A DNA stretch of 64,000 nucleotides. Source: a bacterium. GTDB taxonomy: Bacteria; Auribacterota; UBA3054. The first letter of the stretch is position 1. Every line of letters starts with the position of its first letter. The notes beneath the pieces are model-generated. The model saw only the letters and a program-made list of their open reading frames with translations. It was not told the origin of the DNA and searched no databases. Positions 18,544 through 27,917 of the stretch are shown here, one piece after another. The stretch lies in NCBI GenBank assembly GCA_017557885.1, contig JAFYXV010000003.1:124001-188000 (forward strand), read 5' to 3'. The position numbers and the translations under genes are program-made.

Positions 18544-19239
18544 ATGAAAAAGAATCTTTTCCTCTTAACCCTGATGGCCCTTGCAGTCTGCCCGCTTTTG
18601 GGAGAAGAAGAGGCCGCCGCCCCGAAGGAAATCGGGATCCAGTTCACCGAATCTTCCGTCACCCCTGATTATCTCACCGCCAAAGCCGACTCCGACGCCA
18701 TAGACGTGGGCGTGGTGGAGATAGTGGCTGAGAACGGCGAGGCCGCTGCGGAGGATGATTGTGAAGAAGACGAGGAGGAGGAAAACGAGCTTTCTTTCCT
18801 GGCCGGGCCCGCTGAGATCGCCACTTCCGTAGCCATTCCCCTGGCTTTCACCGGCATCGGGATCTCCTGCGGCGTCCTGCCCGCCTCGGAAGGCTACGGC
18901 GGAATGGCCGTCACGCCTCTGACCACCACTATCGGCGCCGGCATAGGCGCTGTTTGCGGCGCCGTGTTCACGCCCTTCCTTGCCCTCAAAGGCGTCTTCG
19001 ACACCTTCACCCTGGGCGCCTTTACGGACACCGATTTTGACATTGACGATCACACCGTCATTATGGAGGATCAGATCGACAACGTCAACGACATCTTCCT
19101 TCTGAACAATCCCTTTGAAGAGGACGAAGCCGAGGATGGCGAGGATGGCGAGGATGGCGAGGACGAAGAGGAAGAAGAAGACTCCGAGGAATCCGCTGAA
19201 GACAGCGGCGAAGAAACTGCGGAAGAACAGGCCAACTAA
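18544..19239 (+). CDS. Exported acidic protein of unknown function
   Basis: Not recognised. A signal peptide (MKKNLFLLTLMALAVCPLLG) is followed by an acidic stretch (DDCEEDEEEE near residue 75), then a glycine/alanine-rich central section of about 75 residues (AIPLAFTGIGISCG ... TTIGAGIGAVCGAVF) that could be two short membrane or self-associating hairpins. The last 45 residues are almost all Glu/Asp/Gly, partly built from a 9-base repeat. AAGGAG is six bases before the ATG, a strong site. It lies alone between the TPR membrane protein and dnaX. The tail suggests Ca2+ or cationic-partner binding, but that is a guess. Confidence 0.75.
   Translation: MKKNLFLLTLMALAVCPLLGEEEAAAPKEIGIQFTESSVTPDYLTAKADSDAIDVGVVEIVAENGEAAAEDDCEEDEEEENELSFLAGPAEIATSVAIPLAFTGIGISCGVLPASEGYGGMAVTPLTTTIGAGIGAVCGAVFTPFLALKGVFDTFTLGAFTDTDFDIDDHTVIMEDQIDNVNDIFLLNNPFEEDEAEDGEDGEDGEDEEEEEDSEESAEDSGEETAEEQAN
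19132..19158 (+). repeat. Three tandem copies of a 9-base unit
   Basis: GAGGATGGC occurs three times in a row and a degenerate fourth copy (GAGGAC...) follows. Each unit encodes Glu-Asp-Gly, building the acidic tail. In-frame tandem units of this kind can change copy number by slippage without breaking the frame. Confidence 0.9.
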
Positions 19240-19255
19240 CAAAAACGCTTAACTT

Positions 19256-20545
19256 ATGGCTGAAAACAACGATTATCAAGTCTTAGCCAGACGCTGGCGG
19301 CCCCAGCGCTTCTCGGAGGTGGTAGGCCAGGATCACATCGTGACTACCCTGCAGAACGCCATCACCCAGGGGCGCGTGGGCCAGGGATATCTTTTCATAG
19401 GCACCCGCGGCACCGGCAAGACAACCATCGCCAGGATCCTTGCCAAAGCCCTGAACTGTCTTTCCGACAGCAAGCCGGTTCCCGAGCCCTGCTGTCAGTG
19501 CGCCAGCTGCCAGGCCATCAAGGACGGCACCTCCCTTGACGTCATCGAAATAGACGGCGCCAGCAACCGCACGATAGACAACATCAGGCAGATCCGGGAC
19601 ACCGTATCCATCGCTCCGGTCTCGTCGCGCTACAAGATCTATATCATCGACGAAGTCCACATGCTGACCAAGGAAGCCTTCAACGCGCTTCTCAAGACTC
19701 TTGAGGAACCTCCGGCCCATGTGAAGTTTTTCTTCGCCACCACGGATCCCCAGAAGATCCCGCCCACCATTCTGTCCCGGGTTCAGAAATTCGAGCTCAG
19801 GCGCATGGACTGGGCCACCCTGAACCAATATCTTTCCGCTATGGCAGCCAAGGAAGGGCTAAAGGCTTCTCCCTCGGCCATCGCGGCGGTGGCCCGGGCC
19901 GGAAACGGCAGCATGCGCGACGCGCTCTCGGTCTTCGACCAGGTCCTGGCCTGGGGCGGCGAGGAAGTGACGGAAAAAGACGTGGCCTCTCTCCTGGGCC
20001 TCACCGACAGGGAGATAATCGCCGAACTGAACGAAGCGATCGTCAGAAAAGACTGCGCCAAAGCGCTGGAATGCGTTGCCAAAGTCATGGAAGGCGGACG
20101 GGACGCCGAGCGCTTCATACTTTCCCTCGTTCAGTATTTCCGCAATCTGGCGGTGCTGAAGGTCACCAATTCGCCAGGAAAGCTTCTTGAGGAAAGCCCG
20201 GAGTATCTGGCAGAACTTGGCAAGGCCGCCGCGGAGCATACGATGTCTCAGCTGACGCAAAGCATAGACGAACTGCTCCAGATACTGCCTAAGCTCTCCT
20301 CCACGGAAGCCAAGCAGACCATTCTGGAGCTGGCTGTGCTGAAGCTCATCCACATCCGCTCGCAGATCTCTCCGGACGAGATCTTCCAGCGTCTTGCCGA
20401 ACTGGAGAAAGGCTCGGTCATAAACGAGCGGGAAAAAATGGCGGAGCGCAACGCTTCCGCCAACGGCAGCAACGATCAAAACCCCGACCTCAGCGGCGAC
20501 CTGGCATTGGCTAAGCAGCTTTTCCCGGGCAGCCGGCTGGAATAA
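19256..20545 (+). CDS. dnaX: DNA polymerase III subunit gamma/tau
   Basis: Clamp-loader ATPase. The Walker A motif GTRGTGKTT is at residues 49-57, a zinc knuckle is formed by PEPCCQCASCQ, Walker B is IIDEVHML, and sensor/arginine-finger residues appear in ILSRVQKFELRR. The chain is 429 residues, much shorter than a full tau, and stops soon after domain III, so it corresponds to a gamma-type product. No slippery A-run suited to programmed frameshifting was noticed near the end. It precedes aspS by 37 bases. No Shine-Dalgarno is evident before the ATG. Confidence 0.94.
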   Translation: MAENNDYQVLARRWRPQRFSEVVGQDHIVTTLQNAITQGRVGQGYLFIGTRGTGKTTIARILAKALNCLSDSKPVPEPCCQCASCQAIKDGTSLDVIEIDGASNRTIDNIRQIRDTVSIAPVSSRYKIYIIDEVHMLTKEAFNALLKTLEEPPAHVKFFFATTDPQKIPPTILSRVQKFELRRMDWATLNQYLSAMAAKEGLKASPSAIAAVARAGNGSMRDALSVFDQVLAWGGEEVTEKDVASLLGLTDREIIAELNEAIVRKDCAKALECVAKVMEGGRDAERFILSLVQYFRNLAVLKVTNSPGKLLEESPEYLAELGKAAAEHTMSQLTQSIDELLQILPKLSSTEAKQTILELAVLKLIHIRSQISPDEIFQRLAELEKGSVINEREKMAERNASANGSNDQNPDLSGDLALAKQLFPGSRLE

Positions 20546-20582
20546 ATCACAATCAAACAATCAAATTTTAAGGTAAGTTTAA

Positions 20583-22352
20583 ATGGAAAGGACGCATTCC
20601 TGCAATGCATTGAGGGCCGCCGACTGCGGCAAAACCGTAACTCTCTGCGGCTGGGTAAAACGCCGCCGCACCTTGGGAAACCTTATATTCGTTGACATCA
20701 GGGACCGGGAAGGCATAACCCAGATCGTCTTCGACCCCGCCAGCTGCGAAGCGGCCCACGACGCCGCCAGGGACATAAGGAGCGAATACGTTATCTCCGT
20801 GACCGGCACCGTCCGCTCCCGGGGAGACCAGGTCAACAAAGATCTTCCCACCGGCGAGATCGAAGTGCTGGCAAGTTCCCTGAAGATCTTCAACAGCGCG
20901 GAGACGCCTCCCTTTCATCTTGACAACGAAGACCCCACAGACGATCTGAGGCTTCGCTACCGCTACCTGGATCTGAGACGCGCCCACCTGCAGAAAGCTC
21001 TTGGCTTGCGCCACAAAGTCGCCCTGGCGGTCCGCAACCGCCTGGACAGCCTGGGATTCTGGGAAATAGAGACTCCTGTTCTGTCGAAATCCACCCCCGA
21101 GGGCGCCAGGGACTACCTGGTCCCCAGCAGGGTCCACCACGGCAAATTCTACGCCCTGCCCCAGTCCCCTCAGCTTTTAAAGCAGCTTCTCATGGTGGCC
21201 GGCATGGACAAATACTTCCAGATCACCCGCTGCTTCAGGGACGAGGACCTCAGGGCTGAACGCCAGCCGGAGTTCACCCAGATAGACCTGGAGATGTCCT
21301 TTGCGGAAAAGGAAGACGTGTTCGCCGTGGGCGAAGCGATCATGAAGACCGCCTTCGAGACCGCGGGCTATTCCATCGAGACGCCCTTCCCCCACATGAC
21401 CTGGCAGGACGCCATGGACGGCTACGGTTCCGACAAGCCCGACCTTAGGTTCGGAGTGGTGATCCAGGATGTCACGAAGGCCGTGGCCGCTTCGGAATTC
21501 GCGCCCTTCGCAGCCGCTCTTGAAAAAGGCGGAAGCGTCCGCTGCATCAACGTGAAGGGCGGAGCCTCCTTCCCCCGCCGCAAACTCGACGAATTTTCCG
21601 AGATCGCCAAAAAGGAAAAAGTCAAAGGCATCTTCTGGGCCAAGTATGAAGAGGACGGCCGCAAGTCCCCGATCAAGGGGCTCGGCGACGGGGAATGGGC
21701 CGCTTTGGAAAAGCAAATGGGCGCAGAAAAGGGCGACTGCCTCATCATGACCGCAGACGCCTCCATCCCGGCCTGCAAAGCGCTGGGAATGGTCAGGCTG
21801 GCCGTCGGCCAGGAGCTGAAGCTTGTCCCGGAAAACACCTTCGCCTTCACCTGGATCACCGACTTCCCTCTCTTCCAATTCAGCGAGGAAGAAAACCGCT
21901 GGGTCAGCGAACACCATCCCTTCACCTCCCCCAACGCCTTGGATATCGACATCCTGGAAAAGGATCCCGGACACGTTCGCTCAAATTCCTACGATCTTGT
22001 CATCAACGGTTACGAAGTCGGCTCCGGCTCCGTGCGTATCCACGATCCGCAGCTTCAGGACCGCATTTTCCGGCTTCTGCAGCTTAAGCCCGAGCAGATC
22101 GAAGACCGTTTCGGCTTCTTTATCAACGCCCTGAAATACGGCGCTCCGCCCCACGCCGGCGTGGCCTTCGGGCTCGACAGGCTCACCATGCTGCTGACAG
22201 GCCGCAACAACATCAGGGACGTCATCGCTTTCCCGAAGACTCTGAAGGCCACGGATCTGATGTCGGAAGCTCCCTCCACCGTGAGCCCGGAGCAGCTTGA
22301 CGAACTGGCCATCGCCGTCACCAGAACGGAAGAGGAAGAAAATCAAGAATAA
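20583..22352 (+). CDS. aspS: Aspartyl-tRNA synthetase
   Basis: Charges tRNA-Asp. The N-terminal OB-fold anticodon-binding domain carries GWVKRRRTLGNLIFVDIRDREG. The catalytic core shows class II motif 2 (TRCFRDEDLRAERQPEFTQID) and motif 3 (GVAFGLDRLTMLL), and a bacterial GAD insert lies between. In the OB fold the position after RRRT is Leu, where non-discriminating enzymes usually have His, so this is probably a discriminating AspRS; that is an inference from known specificity positions. AAGGTAAG precedes the ATG. The last 56 bases overlap the start of the AsmA-like gene. Confidence 0.96.
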   Translation: MERTHSCNALRAADCGKTVTLCGWVKRRRTLGNLIFVDIRDREGITQIVFDPASCEAAHDAARDIRSEYVISVTGTVRSRGDQVNKDLPTGEIEVLASSLKIFNSAETPPFHLDNEDPTDDLRLRYRYLDLRRAHLQKALGLRHKVALAVRNRLDSLGFWEIETPVLSKSTPEGARDYLVPSRVHHGKFYALPQSPQLLKQLLMVAGMDKYFQITRCFRDEDLRAERQPEFTQIDLEMSFAEKEDVFAVGEAIMKTAFETAGYSIETPFPHMTWQDAMDGYGSDKPDLRFGVVIQDVTKAVAASEFAPFAAALEKGGSVRCINVKGGASFPRRKLDEFSEIAKKEKVKGIFWAKYEEDGRKSPIKGLGDGEWAALEKQMGAEKGDCLIMTADASIPACKALGMVRLAVGQELKLVPENTFAFTWITDFPLFQFSEEENRWVSEHHPFTSPNALDIDILEKDPGHVRSNSYDLVINGYEVGSGSVRIHDPQLQDRIFRLLQLKPEQIEDRFGFFINALKYGAPPHAGVAFGLDRLTMLLTGRNNIRDVIAFPKTLKATDLMSEAPSTVSPEQLDELAIAVTRTEEEENQE

Positions 22353-24294
22353 GCTTCACACTAAAAACGAGGAGCAGGCCGGAACTTCCGGATCAAGATC
22401 CGGGAAGGTCCTGCGCTTATTGGCGCTTATTCCGGTCTGCTATATCCTCTACGCTCTCCTGCCGCCGCTTTTCGCCAACAATTTCATCTTTCAGGACCAT
22501 CTGGCCAGAAAGATCTCCAAAGCCACCGGAAAGCGGGCGGAAGTGGTGGGCTTTTCCCTTTCCTCCTGGACCGGTCCTTTCAAGATCGAGATAACGGCCC
22601 TGGACCTTTACGAAACGAAGGACAACGGCAAGATGGTCGTCAGCCTGGATCATCTTAAATGCAAGATGCTCCCTTGGCAGATCCTTCCGCCCTTCTTTGC
22701 GCTCAGGGAAGGCAATATCAGGGTGCTTGAGTGGTGCCGGGCCGGCGAAAACATCAAGAAAGCGCTGCGCTCTCTTCCCTACTTTCCCCTGGAAAAATGG
22801 CCCCTTTGGGAAGACGAGAGCCGGAGCGCTGAATTTCACAGCGTCCGCTTCGATCTAAAAAAAGAGCAAGGCGCCCTGCTTTTTAGTTTCACCTCGGACG
22901 TGGACTGCCCGAACCTCAGCGAAAGCGAACTTTCCTCCAGGGGCCGCTTTTATCCCGCTTCCAAAGTTCTTCTTCTCAACGAGCTCAAATTTTCCGGACG
23001 CAGCCGCTCGCTGTGCCGCAGCATAAAAGACGGAAAGATCGTGGAGGACGCCTACGACATCCCCTTCGTGCTGACCTGCGACCTGGAATTGGAAAAAGAC
23101 AGGACCGAGATCAAAAACATCTCTTTCCTGGCCGACCGTTTTCTCTCCACCGGCAGGATCTCCAGATCCGCTGAGGAGTTCTCCTTCCTTCTGAACGGCA
23201 CCGGCTATTTTTCTCAGGAGCTGGCGCAGCTTTGCGGCCTTAACAGACGCGTCTCCTATTTCAAAGAGCTTGACTGCCAGGTGAAAGGCTCGGCCGCTCC
23301 CGGGCAGAAGCTGAAGACCGAAGGCGAAGGCCGCTTCAAGGAAGGCCAGATAACAGGCCTTTCCTTGGAAAACGCCCAACTGACTTTCAGCGCCCTGGAC
23401 GACCGCCTGACCTCCCTGGACCTCAGCTCCTCGTTCTGGCAGGGCGTCGTGAACCTGAAGGCCAAGGAAAGCAAGATCGGGAAAGAGAATACGCTTCTCA
23501 AGGCTTCCTTTGAGATAAAAGAAGCCTCAGCCAGCGACATGCTGGAATACTTCAAATGCCGGGGAAGGATGCCGGGCGGCACCATCTCCTTGTATTCCGA
23601 AGTTTTCCTGACCAACGGAACTCTGACCGCCATACTGTCCAACGGCGAAGAAACGCTCCGCTCCCTTTACGGCTCCGGCAAGATCTCCGCCAGCAACGTT
23701 GACCTCGCCTACTTTGCCAAAGACGATTTTCTGAACGGCAGCGCTCCTCTTGTTTTGCAAAGGGTTTTGGGCAGCGGCGCCACTTTGGCCTCCGCTAAAG
23801 AAAAACTTCCTTTTCTCCAGCAGATCATGCAGTCGCTTAGCAAAGAAAAGCTGAAAAATTATTCCGCCTCTTTCAGGATCAAGGACGGCGCGATCATCTC
23901 CCCGGTCACGAAACTCAACGGCGCCCTGGGGCAGATGGAAGCTTCCGGGCGCTGCCAGCTGAGCGGCGAAGTGGACTACAGTCTGAAGCTGATTTTGAAC
24001 CAAGCCCTTTCCTCCAAATACGCCAAGCAGCCCCTGGCTTCCCTTTTCCTTGAAAACGGCCTCATTGTGCTGCCGATTAAAATGCAGGGCGACCTCAGGG
24101 AGCCGAAGATCTCCCTTGACCTCAGCGAAGAGAAAAAAGGCCTTTTCGAGGACCGGGTCCTCCAACTTGTCACGGAATTCTACAACGACAAGCTGCGCGG
24201 CGCCGCCGGGCGCTTCCTGGGCGAAGGCGAAAGCGGAGACCTTATGCAGAAGATCGAAGACAGCGTAAAGGAACTTTTGAAAAAGCTTCTCTGA
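22297..24294 (+). CDS. AsmA/TamB-like envelope protein
   Basis: Large protein of 665 residues with a basic N-terminal segment, one membrane helix (LALIPVCYILYALLPPLF) and a long periplasmic domain of beta-rich, poorly conserved sequence, as in the AsmA family that helps lipid or outer-membrane protein homeostasis. The C-terminal region (GALGQMEASGRCQLSGEVDYSLKL) is typical of AsmA-like tails. There is no ATG near the helix; the best start is a TTG at 22297 inside aspS, four bases after GGAG, giving a 56-base overlap. That start is uncertain. Family assignment rests on architecture and on the tail, not on a diagnostic motif. Confidence 0.6.
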   Translation: MTNWPSPSPERKRKKIKNKLHTKNEEQAGTSGSRSGKVLRLLALIPVCYILYALLPPLFANNFIFQDHLARKISKATGKRAEVVGFSLSSWTGPFKIEITALDLYETKDNGKMVVSLDHLKCKMLPWQILPPFFALREGNIRVLEWCRAGENIKKALRSLPYFPLEKWPLWEDESRSAEFHSVRFDLKKEQGALLFSFTSDVDCPNLSESELSSRGRFYPASKVLLLNELKFSGRSRSLCRSIKDGKIVEDAYDIPFVLTCDLELEKDRTEIKNISFLADRFLSTGRISRSAEEFSFLLNGTGYFSQELAQLCGLNRRVSYFKELDCQVKGSAAPGQKLKTEGEGRFKEGQITGLSLENAQLTFSALDDRLTSLDLSSSFWQGVVNLKAKESKIGKENTLLKASFEIKEASASDMLEYFKCRGRMPGGTISLYSEVFLTNGTLTAILSNGEETLRSLYGSGKISASNVDLAYFAKDDFLNGSAPLVLQRVLGSGATLASAKEKLPFLQQIMQSLSKEKLKNYSASFRIKDGAIISPVTKLNGALGQMEASGRCQLSGEVDYSLKLILNQALSSKYAKQPLASLFLENGLIVLPIKMQGDLREPKISLDLSEEKKGLFEDRVLQLVTEFYNDKLRGAAGRFLGEGESGDLMQKIEDSVKELLKKLL

Positions 24295-24375
24295 ACGCGC
24301 TGCTCCTCTTTTTGGCTTCGCGCATTTTCGTTCTTGAAGCGCGGATCTTTTCATCTATCTTTTGCGGGGCTCTTT

Positions 24376-24384
24376 TGATATAAT
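24376..24384 (+). promoter_or_regulatory. Extended -10 promoter of lepA, predicted leaderless
   Basis: TGATATAAT preceded by CTTT ends six bases before the lepA ATG, so transcription should begin at the start codon. No ribosome binding site fits between. Confidence 0.7.
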
Positions 24385-24390
24385 CCTTTT

Positions 24391-26187
24391 ATGCTAAATA
24401 ATATTCGCAATTTCTGCATCATCGCCCACATAGACCACGGCAAGACCACTCTGTCCGACCGTTTCCTGGAACTGACCGGGGCCGTGGCCAAAAGAGAAAT
24501 GGTGGACCAGGCCCTGGACGACATGGATCTTGAAAGGGAAAGAGGCATCACCATCAAGTCGCATCCCGTCAGATTAAATTATCATTCCCCCGACGGGCAG
24601 GATTATATCCTGAATCTGATCGACACTCCGGGGCACGTGGATTTTTCCTACGAGGTCTCAAGAAGCCTGGCCGCCTGCGAGGGCGCCATACTTCTGGTGG
24701 ACGCTTCCCAGGGCGTGCAGGCCCAGACGGTTGCCAACGTAAGGATGGCCCTGGATCACGATCTGAACATCATCCCGGTCCTGAACAAAATAGACCTGCC
24801 CTCCGCAAACGTCAACTCCAGCTCGCAGCAGATAATCGATCTCATTGGCGGGACGAAAGAAGAGATCCTGAAGATCAGCAGCAAAACCGGCGAAGGCCTC
24901 GACATTCTATTGGAGCATATCATAAAGGACGTTCCTCCTCCGAAAGAACCCGAGGACGAGAAGCTCCGCTGGCTCATCTTCGATTCGGTTTACGATCCTT
25001 ACAGGGGCGTCATCGTTTACGGCCGCGTCTTCTCCGGCAAAATTAAAAAAGGCACGAAAGTCCGCTTCATGTCCAACGGACTGGAGTACGAGATCATAGA
25101 GGTCGGCACCTTTACTCCGCACATGAAAGCTGCGGAGGAGATAAAACCCGGCGAAGTCGGCTATTTCACGGCGCTCATAAGGGACGCCTCCCACGTCAGG
25201 GTCGGCGACACCGTGACGGAAGCGGACGACCCGGCCCCCGAGCCCCTTCCCGGCTTCAAGGAATTCAAGCCCATGCTGTTTTCCGGCTTCTATCCAGTGG
25301 ACACCAGCGATTACGAAGATTTCAAGAAGGCCCTGGAGCGGCTGAGGCTTAACGACGCCTCCTTCACCTACGAACCCGAAACTTCCATCGCTTTGGGCTT
25401 CGGTTTCCGCTGCGGCTTCCTGGGGCTCCTCCACATGGACATCATCCAGGAAAGGCTGGACCGCGAGTTCAACATGAACTTGATCGCAACTACGCCCAGC
25501 GTTGTCTACCGCATCACCAAAAAAGACGGTTCCGTTCTTGAAATAGACAATCCGTTGCGTTTCCCGGACCCCAGCGAGATCCTTACCGCCGAAGAGCCTT
25601 TCGTGACGGTGAACATAATCACTCCCGCCGACCGCATCGGCGCCATCATGAAGCTTGCCCAGGAACGCCGTGGCGAGATGAAAGGCACGGAGACCCTGGA
25701 CCCCCTGCGCTGCGTCCTGCATTTCGACATGCCGCTTAACGAGATCATCACCGACTTTTATGACAAGATCAAGAACATGACCTCGGGCTACGGCAGCATG
25801 GATTACGAACCCATAGGCTTCAGAGCAGGCGAACTGGTCAAGCTCGACCTTCTCTTGAACGGCGAGCCGGTGGACGCTTTCTCCATGATCGTCCACAAGG
25901 ACAGGGCCTACCCCAAGGGCCGCCTCCTGGCCGAACGTCTCAAGGACGTTCTTCCCAGGCAGCAGTTCGCCATAGCCATTCAGGCGGCCGTGGGAGGAAA
26001 AGTCATCGCCAGGGAGACCATCAACGCGCTCAGGAAAGACGTTCTGGCCAAGTGTTACGGCGGCGACATCACCAGGAAACGAAAACTCCTGGAAAAACAA
26101 AAAGAAGGCAAAAAGAAGATGAAGCAGATCGGCAAAGTCTTCATTCCCCAGAAAGCCTTCATTGAAGTCTTGAAAGCGGAAGATTAA
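24391..26187 (+). CDS. lepA: Elongation factor 4 (LepA)
   Basis: Ribosomal translocation/back-translocation GTPase. G motifs are AHIDHGKTT at residues 13-21, DTPGHVDF and NKID, and the C-terminal domain ends in the LepA-specific KKKMKQIGKVFIPQKAFIEVLK. The 598 residues are the family norm and no part is missing. The ATG lies six bases below a TATAAT, so the message is probably leaderless. The next gene, a flippase, begins nine bases after the stop without a clear ribosome binding site. Confidence 0.97.
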   Translation: MLNNIRNFCIIAHIDHGKTTLSDRFLELTGAVAKREMVDQALDDMDLERERGITIKSHPVRLNYHSPDGQDYILNLIDTPGHVDFSYEVSRSLAACEGAILLVDASQGVQAQTVANVRMALDHDLNIIPVLNKIDLPSANVNSSSQQIIDLIGGTKEEILKISSKTGEGLDILLEHIIKDVPPPKEPEDEKLRWLIFDSVYDPYRGVIVYGRVFSGKIKKGTKVRFMSNGLEYEIIEVGTFTPHMKAAEEIKPGEVGYFTALIRDASHVRVGDTVTEADDPAPEPLPGFKEFKPMLFSGFYPVDTSDYEDFKKALERLRLNDASFTYEPETSIALGFGFRCGFLGLLHMDIIQERLDREFNMNLIATTPSVVYRITKKDGSVLEIDNPLRFPDPSEILTAEEPFVTVNIITPADRIGAIMKLAQERRGEMKGTETLDPLRCVLHFDMPLNEIITDFYDKIKNMTSGYGSMDYEPIGFRAGELVKLDLLLNGEPVDAFSMIVHKDRAYPKGRLLAERLKDVLPRQQFAIAIQAAVGGKVIARETINALRKDVLAKCYGGDITRKRKLLEKQKEGKKKMKQIGKVFIPQKAFIEVLKAED

Positions 26188-26195
26188 AATTTAGC

Positions 26196-27761
26196 ATGCA
26201 GGAATACGTACAGGAAAAAAAGACGGTGGCCCTGGGAGCCGGATTCGGAATGTTCGGCTATTTCCTTTCCACGGTGATGGGGCTCATGACCAACGTCATC
26301 CTTTACCGCCGTTTCGACATTTCTTCAGAAGTGGACGTTTGGGTCCTGGCCTTTTCCTTCTTCGCTGTGCTTGAGCCTTTCGCCAGACTAGGCCTCTCGG
26401 ACGGCGTGCAGCGCTTCATAGGCATTCACTGGGCGGACAAGGACTGGGGCAGGATCAAAGGCGTTATCATGGGAGCTTTTCAGCTTTCCTTCGCCGCCTC
26501 CATACTGATGATAGCGTGCGTTTGGCTTTTGGCCCCGAAGATCGCCTATTTTTATTGCGCGGACACTCCCGCGGCGGCGGAAACTCTTTGCAAAGTTTTG
26601 CGCTGCCTTTCCTTTTATCTCATACCCATCGCCCTCACGACGATCTCGCTGGCGGTCCTGCGCGCTTTAAACGACATCAGGCACTCCGTCTGGATCGAGA
26701 CGCTCTGCCAGAAGCTCGGATGGTTTCTGGTCGTGCTGGCCACCAGTTTTATGCCCCAGACCGAAAACAGGATCATGATCCTTGTGTGGGGCATGGTCGT
26801 GGTCAACATAACCGCTTTCCTCATATCCGTCAGCAAATACAAAGTCAACGCCCCGCGCCTCAGGGACCATTCCCCCGTATACGAGCGCAAGGCTCTCTTC
26901 TTCTTCTCGATCCCTCTGGTGCTGCAGTCCGCGATCCTGATCTTCATGAAAAAATGCGACATCATGATGCTGGGATATTTCTTCCAGGGGGAAAACTACT
27001 CCGCGCAGTATAACGCAGCGGGCATAGCCACGCTGGTCATAGCCAATATTCTTCTGGCTTTCTCCTCGCTTTTCGCCCCCCTGATAGCCAAAGTCAGCGA
27101 AAAGAAGGATTACAGGCGGATGAACGAACTCTACAAGACCGTCACCCGCTGGATGCTTTACATCACCATGCCGGCGGCGGCCATTATGCTTTTGTTCCCC
27201 GGCCAGATCCTCGCCGTCTTCAAGCTCCCGGCCACGCCTTTGCTGATAAGCAGCCTCAGGGTCTTGGTCTGCGCCCAAATAGTGAGCACCCTGGCCGGCC
27301 ATTCGGGCACTATGCTCATCATGTCCGGCTACTCCCGCATGATCCTTTACATCAACGTTCTGGCGGTCTTCGCCAACATCCTTTTCAACTTGCTTCTCAT
27401 CCCTTCCCACGCCATGTTCGGCGCGGCCCTGGCGACCCTCGTCGCCATAACGATCCGCAATTCCCTGGCGGTGGTCTGCACTATGTTCTTCGTCAAGAGC
27501 CAGCCCTTCAGCCTTGCCACCATCACGATCTCTCTGACAGCGTTCATAAGCGGCGCCCTGGCCTTTTTGCTTTTCGGCTTCGTCATGACCGTTCTGCCGG
27601 ACACTGCTCTTTTCAAGCATTGGATCTTCCAGCTTCTGCTCTCGGGCTTCCTCTACGCCCTCTTTTACATTCCCCTTTCCGCCCTTACGATGCACAAGGA
27701 CGACCGCGGTTTTCTCATTGAGGAGGTCGTTCCCCGCGTCAGGCGAGCCCTTGGACGCTGA
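26196..27761 (+). CDS. Polysaccharide flippase (Wzx/MATE-like)
   Basis: Polytopic membrane protein of 521 residues with 12-14 hydrophobic segments and the family-typical N-terminus (GAGFGMFGYFLSTVMGLMTNVILYRRF). It should export lipid-linked glycan units. It is the second of three flippase genes in the window (others at 5944 and 52404), implying several export routes. It is tied to lepA by close spacing; downstream at 27778-27793 a short GC-rich hairpin with T residues may act as a weak terminator that overlaps the promoter of the following gene. Confidence 0.8.
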   Translation: MQEYVQEKKTVALGAGFGMFGYFLSTVMGLMTNVILYRRFDISSEVDVWVLAFSFFAVLEPFARLGLSDGVQRFIGIHWADKDWGRIKGVIMGAFQLSFAASILMIACVWLLAPKIAYFYCADTPAAAETLCKVLRCLSFYLIPIALTTISLAVLRALNDIRHSVWIETLCQKLGWFLVVLATSFMPQTENRIMILVWGMVVVNITAFLISVSKYKVNAPRLRDHSPVYERKALFFFSIPLVLQSAILIFMKKCDIMMLGYFFQGENYSAQYNAAGIATLVIANILLAFSSLFAPLIAKVSEKKDYRRMNELYKTVTRWMLYITMPAAAIMLLFPGQILAVFKLPATPLLISSLRVLVCAQIVSTLAGHSGTMLIMSGYSRMILYINVLAVFANILFNLLLIPSHAMFGAALATLVAITIRNSLAVVCTMFFVKSQPFSLATITISLTAFISGALAFLLFGFVMTVLPDTALFKHWIFQLLLSGFLYALFYIPLSALTMHKDDRGFLIEEVVPRVRRALGR

Positions 27762-27793
27762 TCTGTTTTTTTATTGCAAAGCGCCCGGGCTTT

Positions 27794-27802
27794 TGATAAA
27801 AT
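27794..27802 (+). promoter_or_regulatory. Extended -10 promoter of the O-antigen-ligase-like gene
   Basis: TGATAAAAT preceded by CTTT; the ATG at 27918 lies about 110 bases below, so this gene has a long leader. AAAGGA is nine bases before that ATG. Nothing else is recognised in the leader. Confidence 0.6.
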
Positions 27803-27917
27803 ATTTTAAAGATAATAATGTTCTCTTTTAGCCTAAACAAACGCCGCCGTTACCGCCGTTTCTTATCCTGAAGGGGAAATTTGACCACTAGGTAAATAAT
27901 TTAAAGGATAACGCCAA

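Noticed and set aside
22297-22352. Frameshift between aspS and the AsmA-like gene
   Set aside because: Both frames are complete; the TTG start with a 56-base overlap explains it without an error.
27761-27917. Riboswitch in the 110-base leader of the ligase-like gene
   Set aside because: No recognisable conserved core or paired arms beyond a short GC-rich palindrome at 27778-27793.
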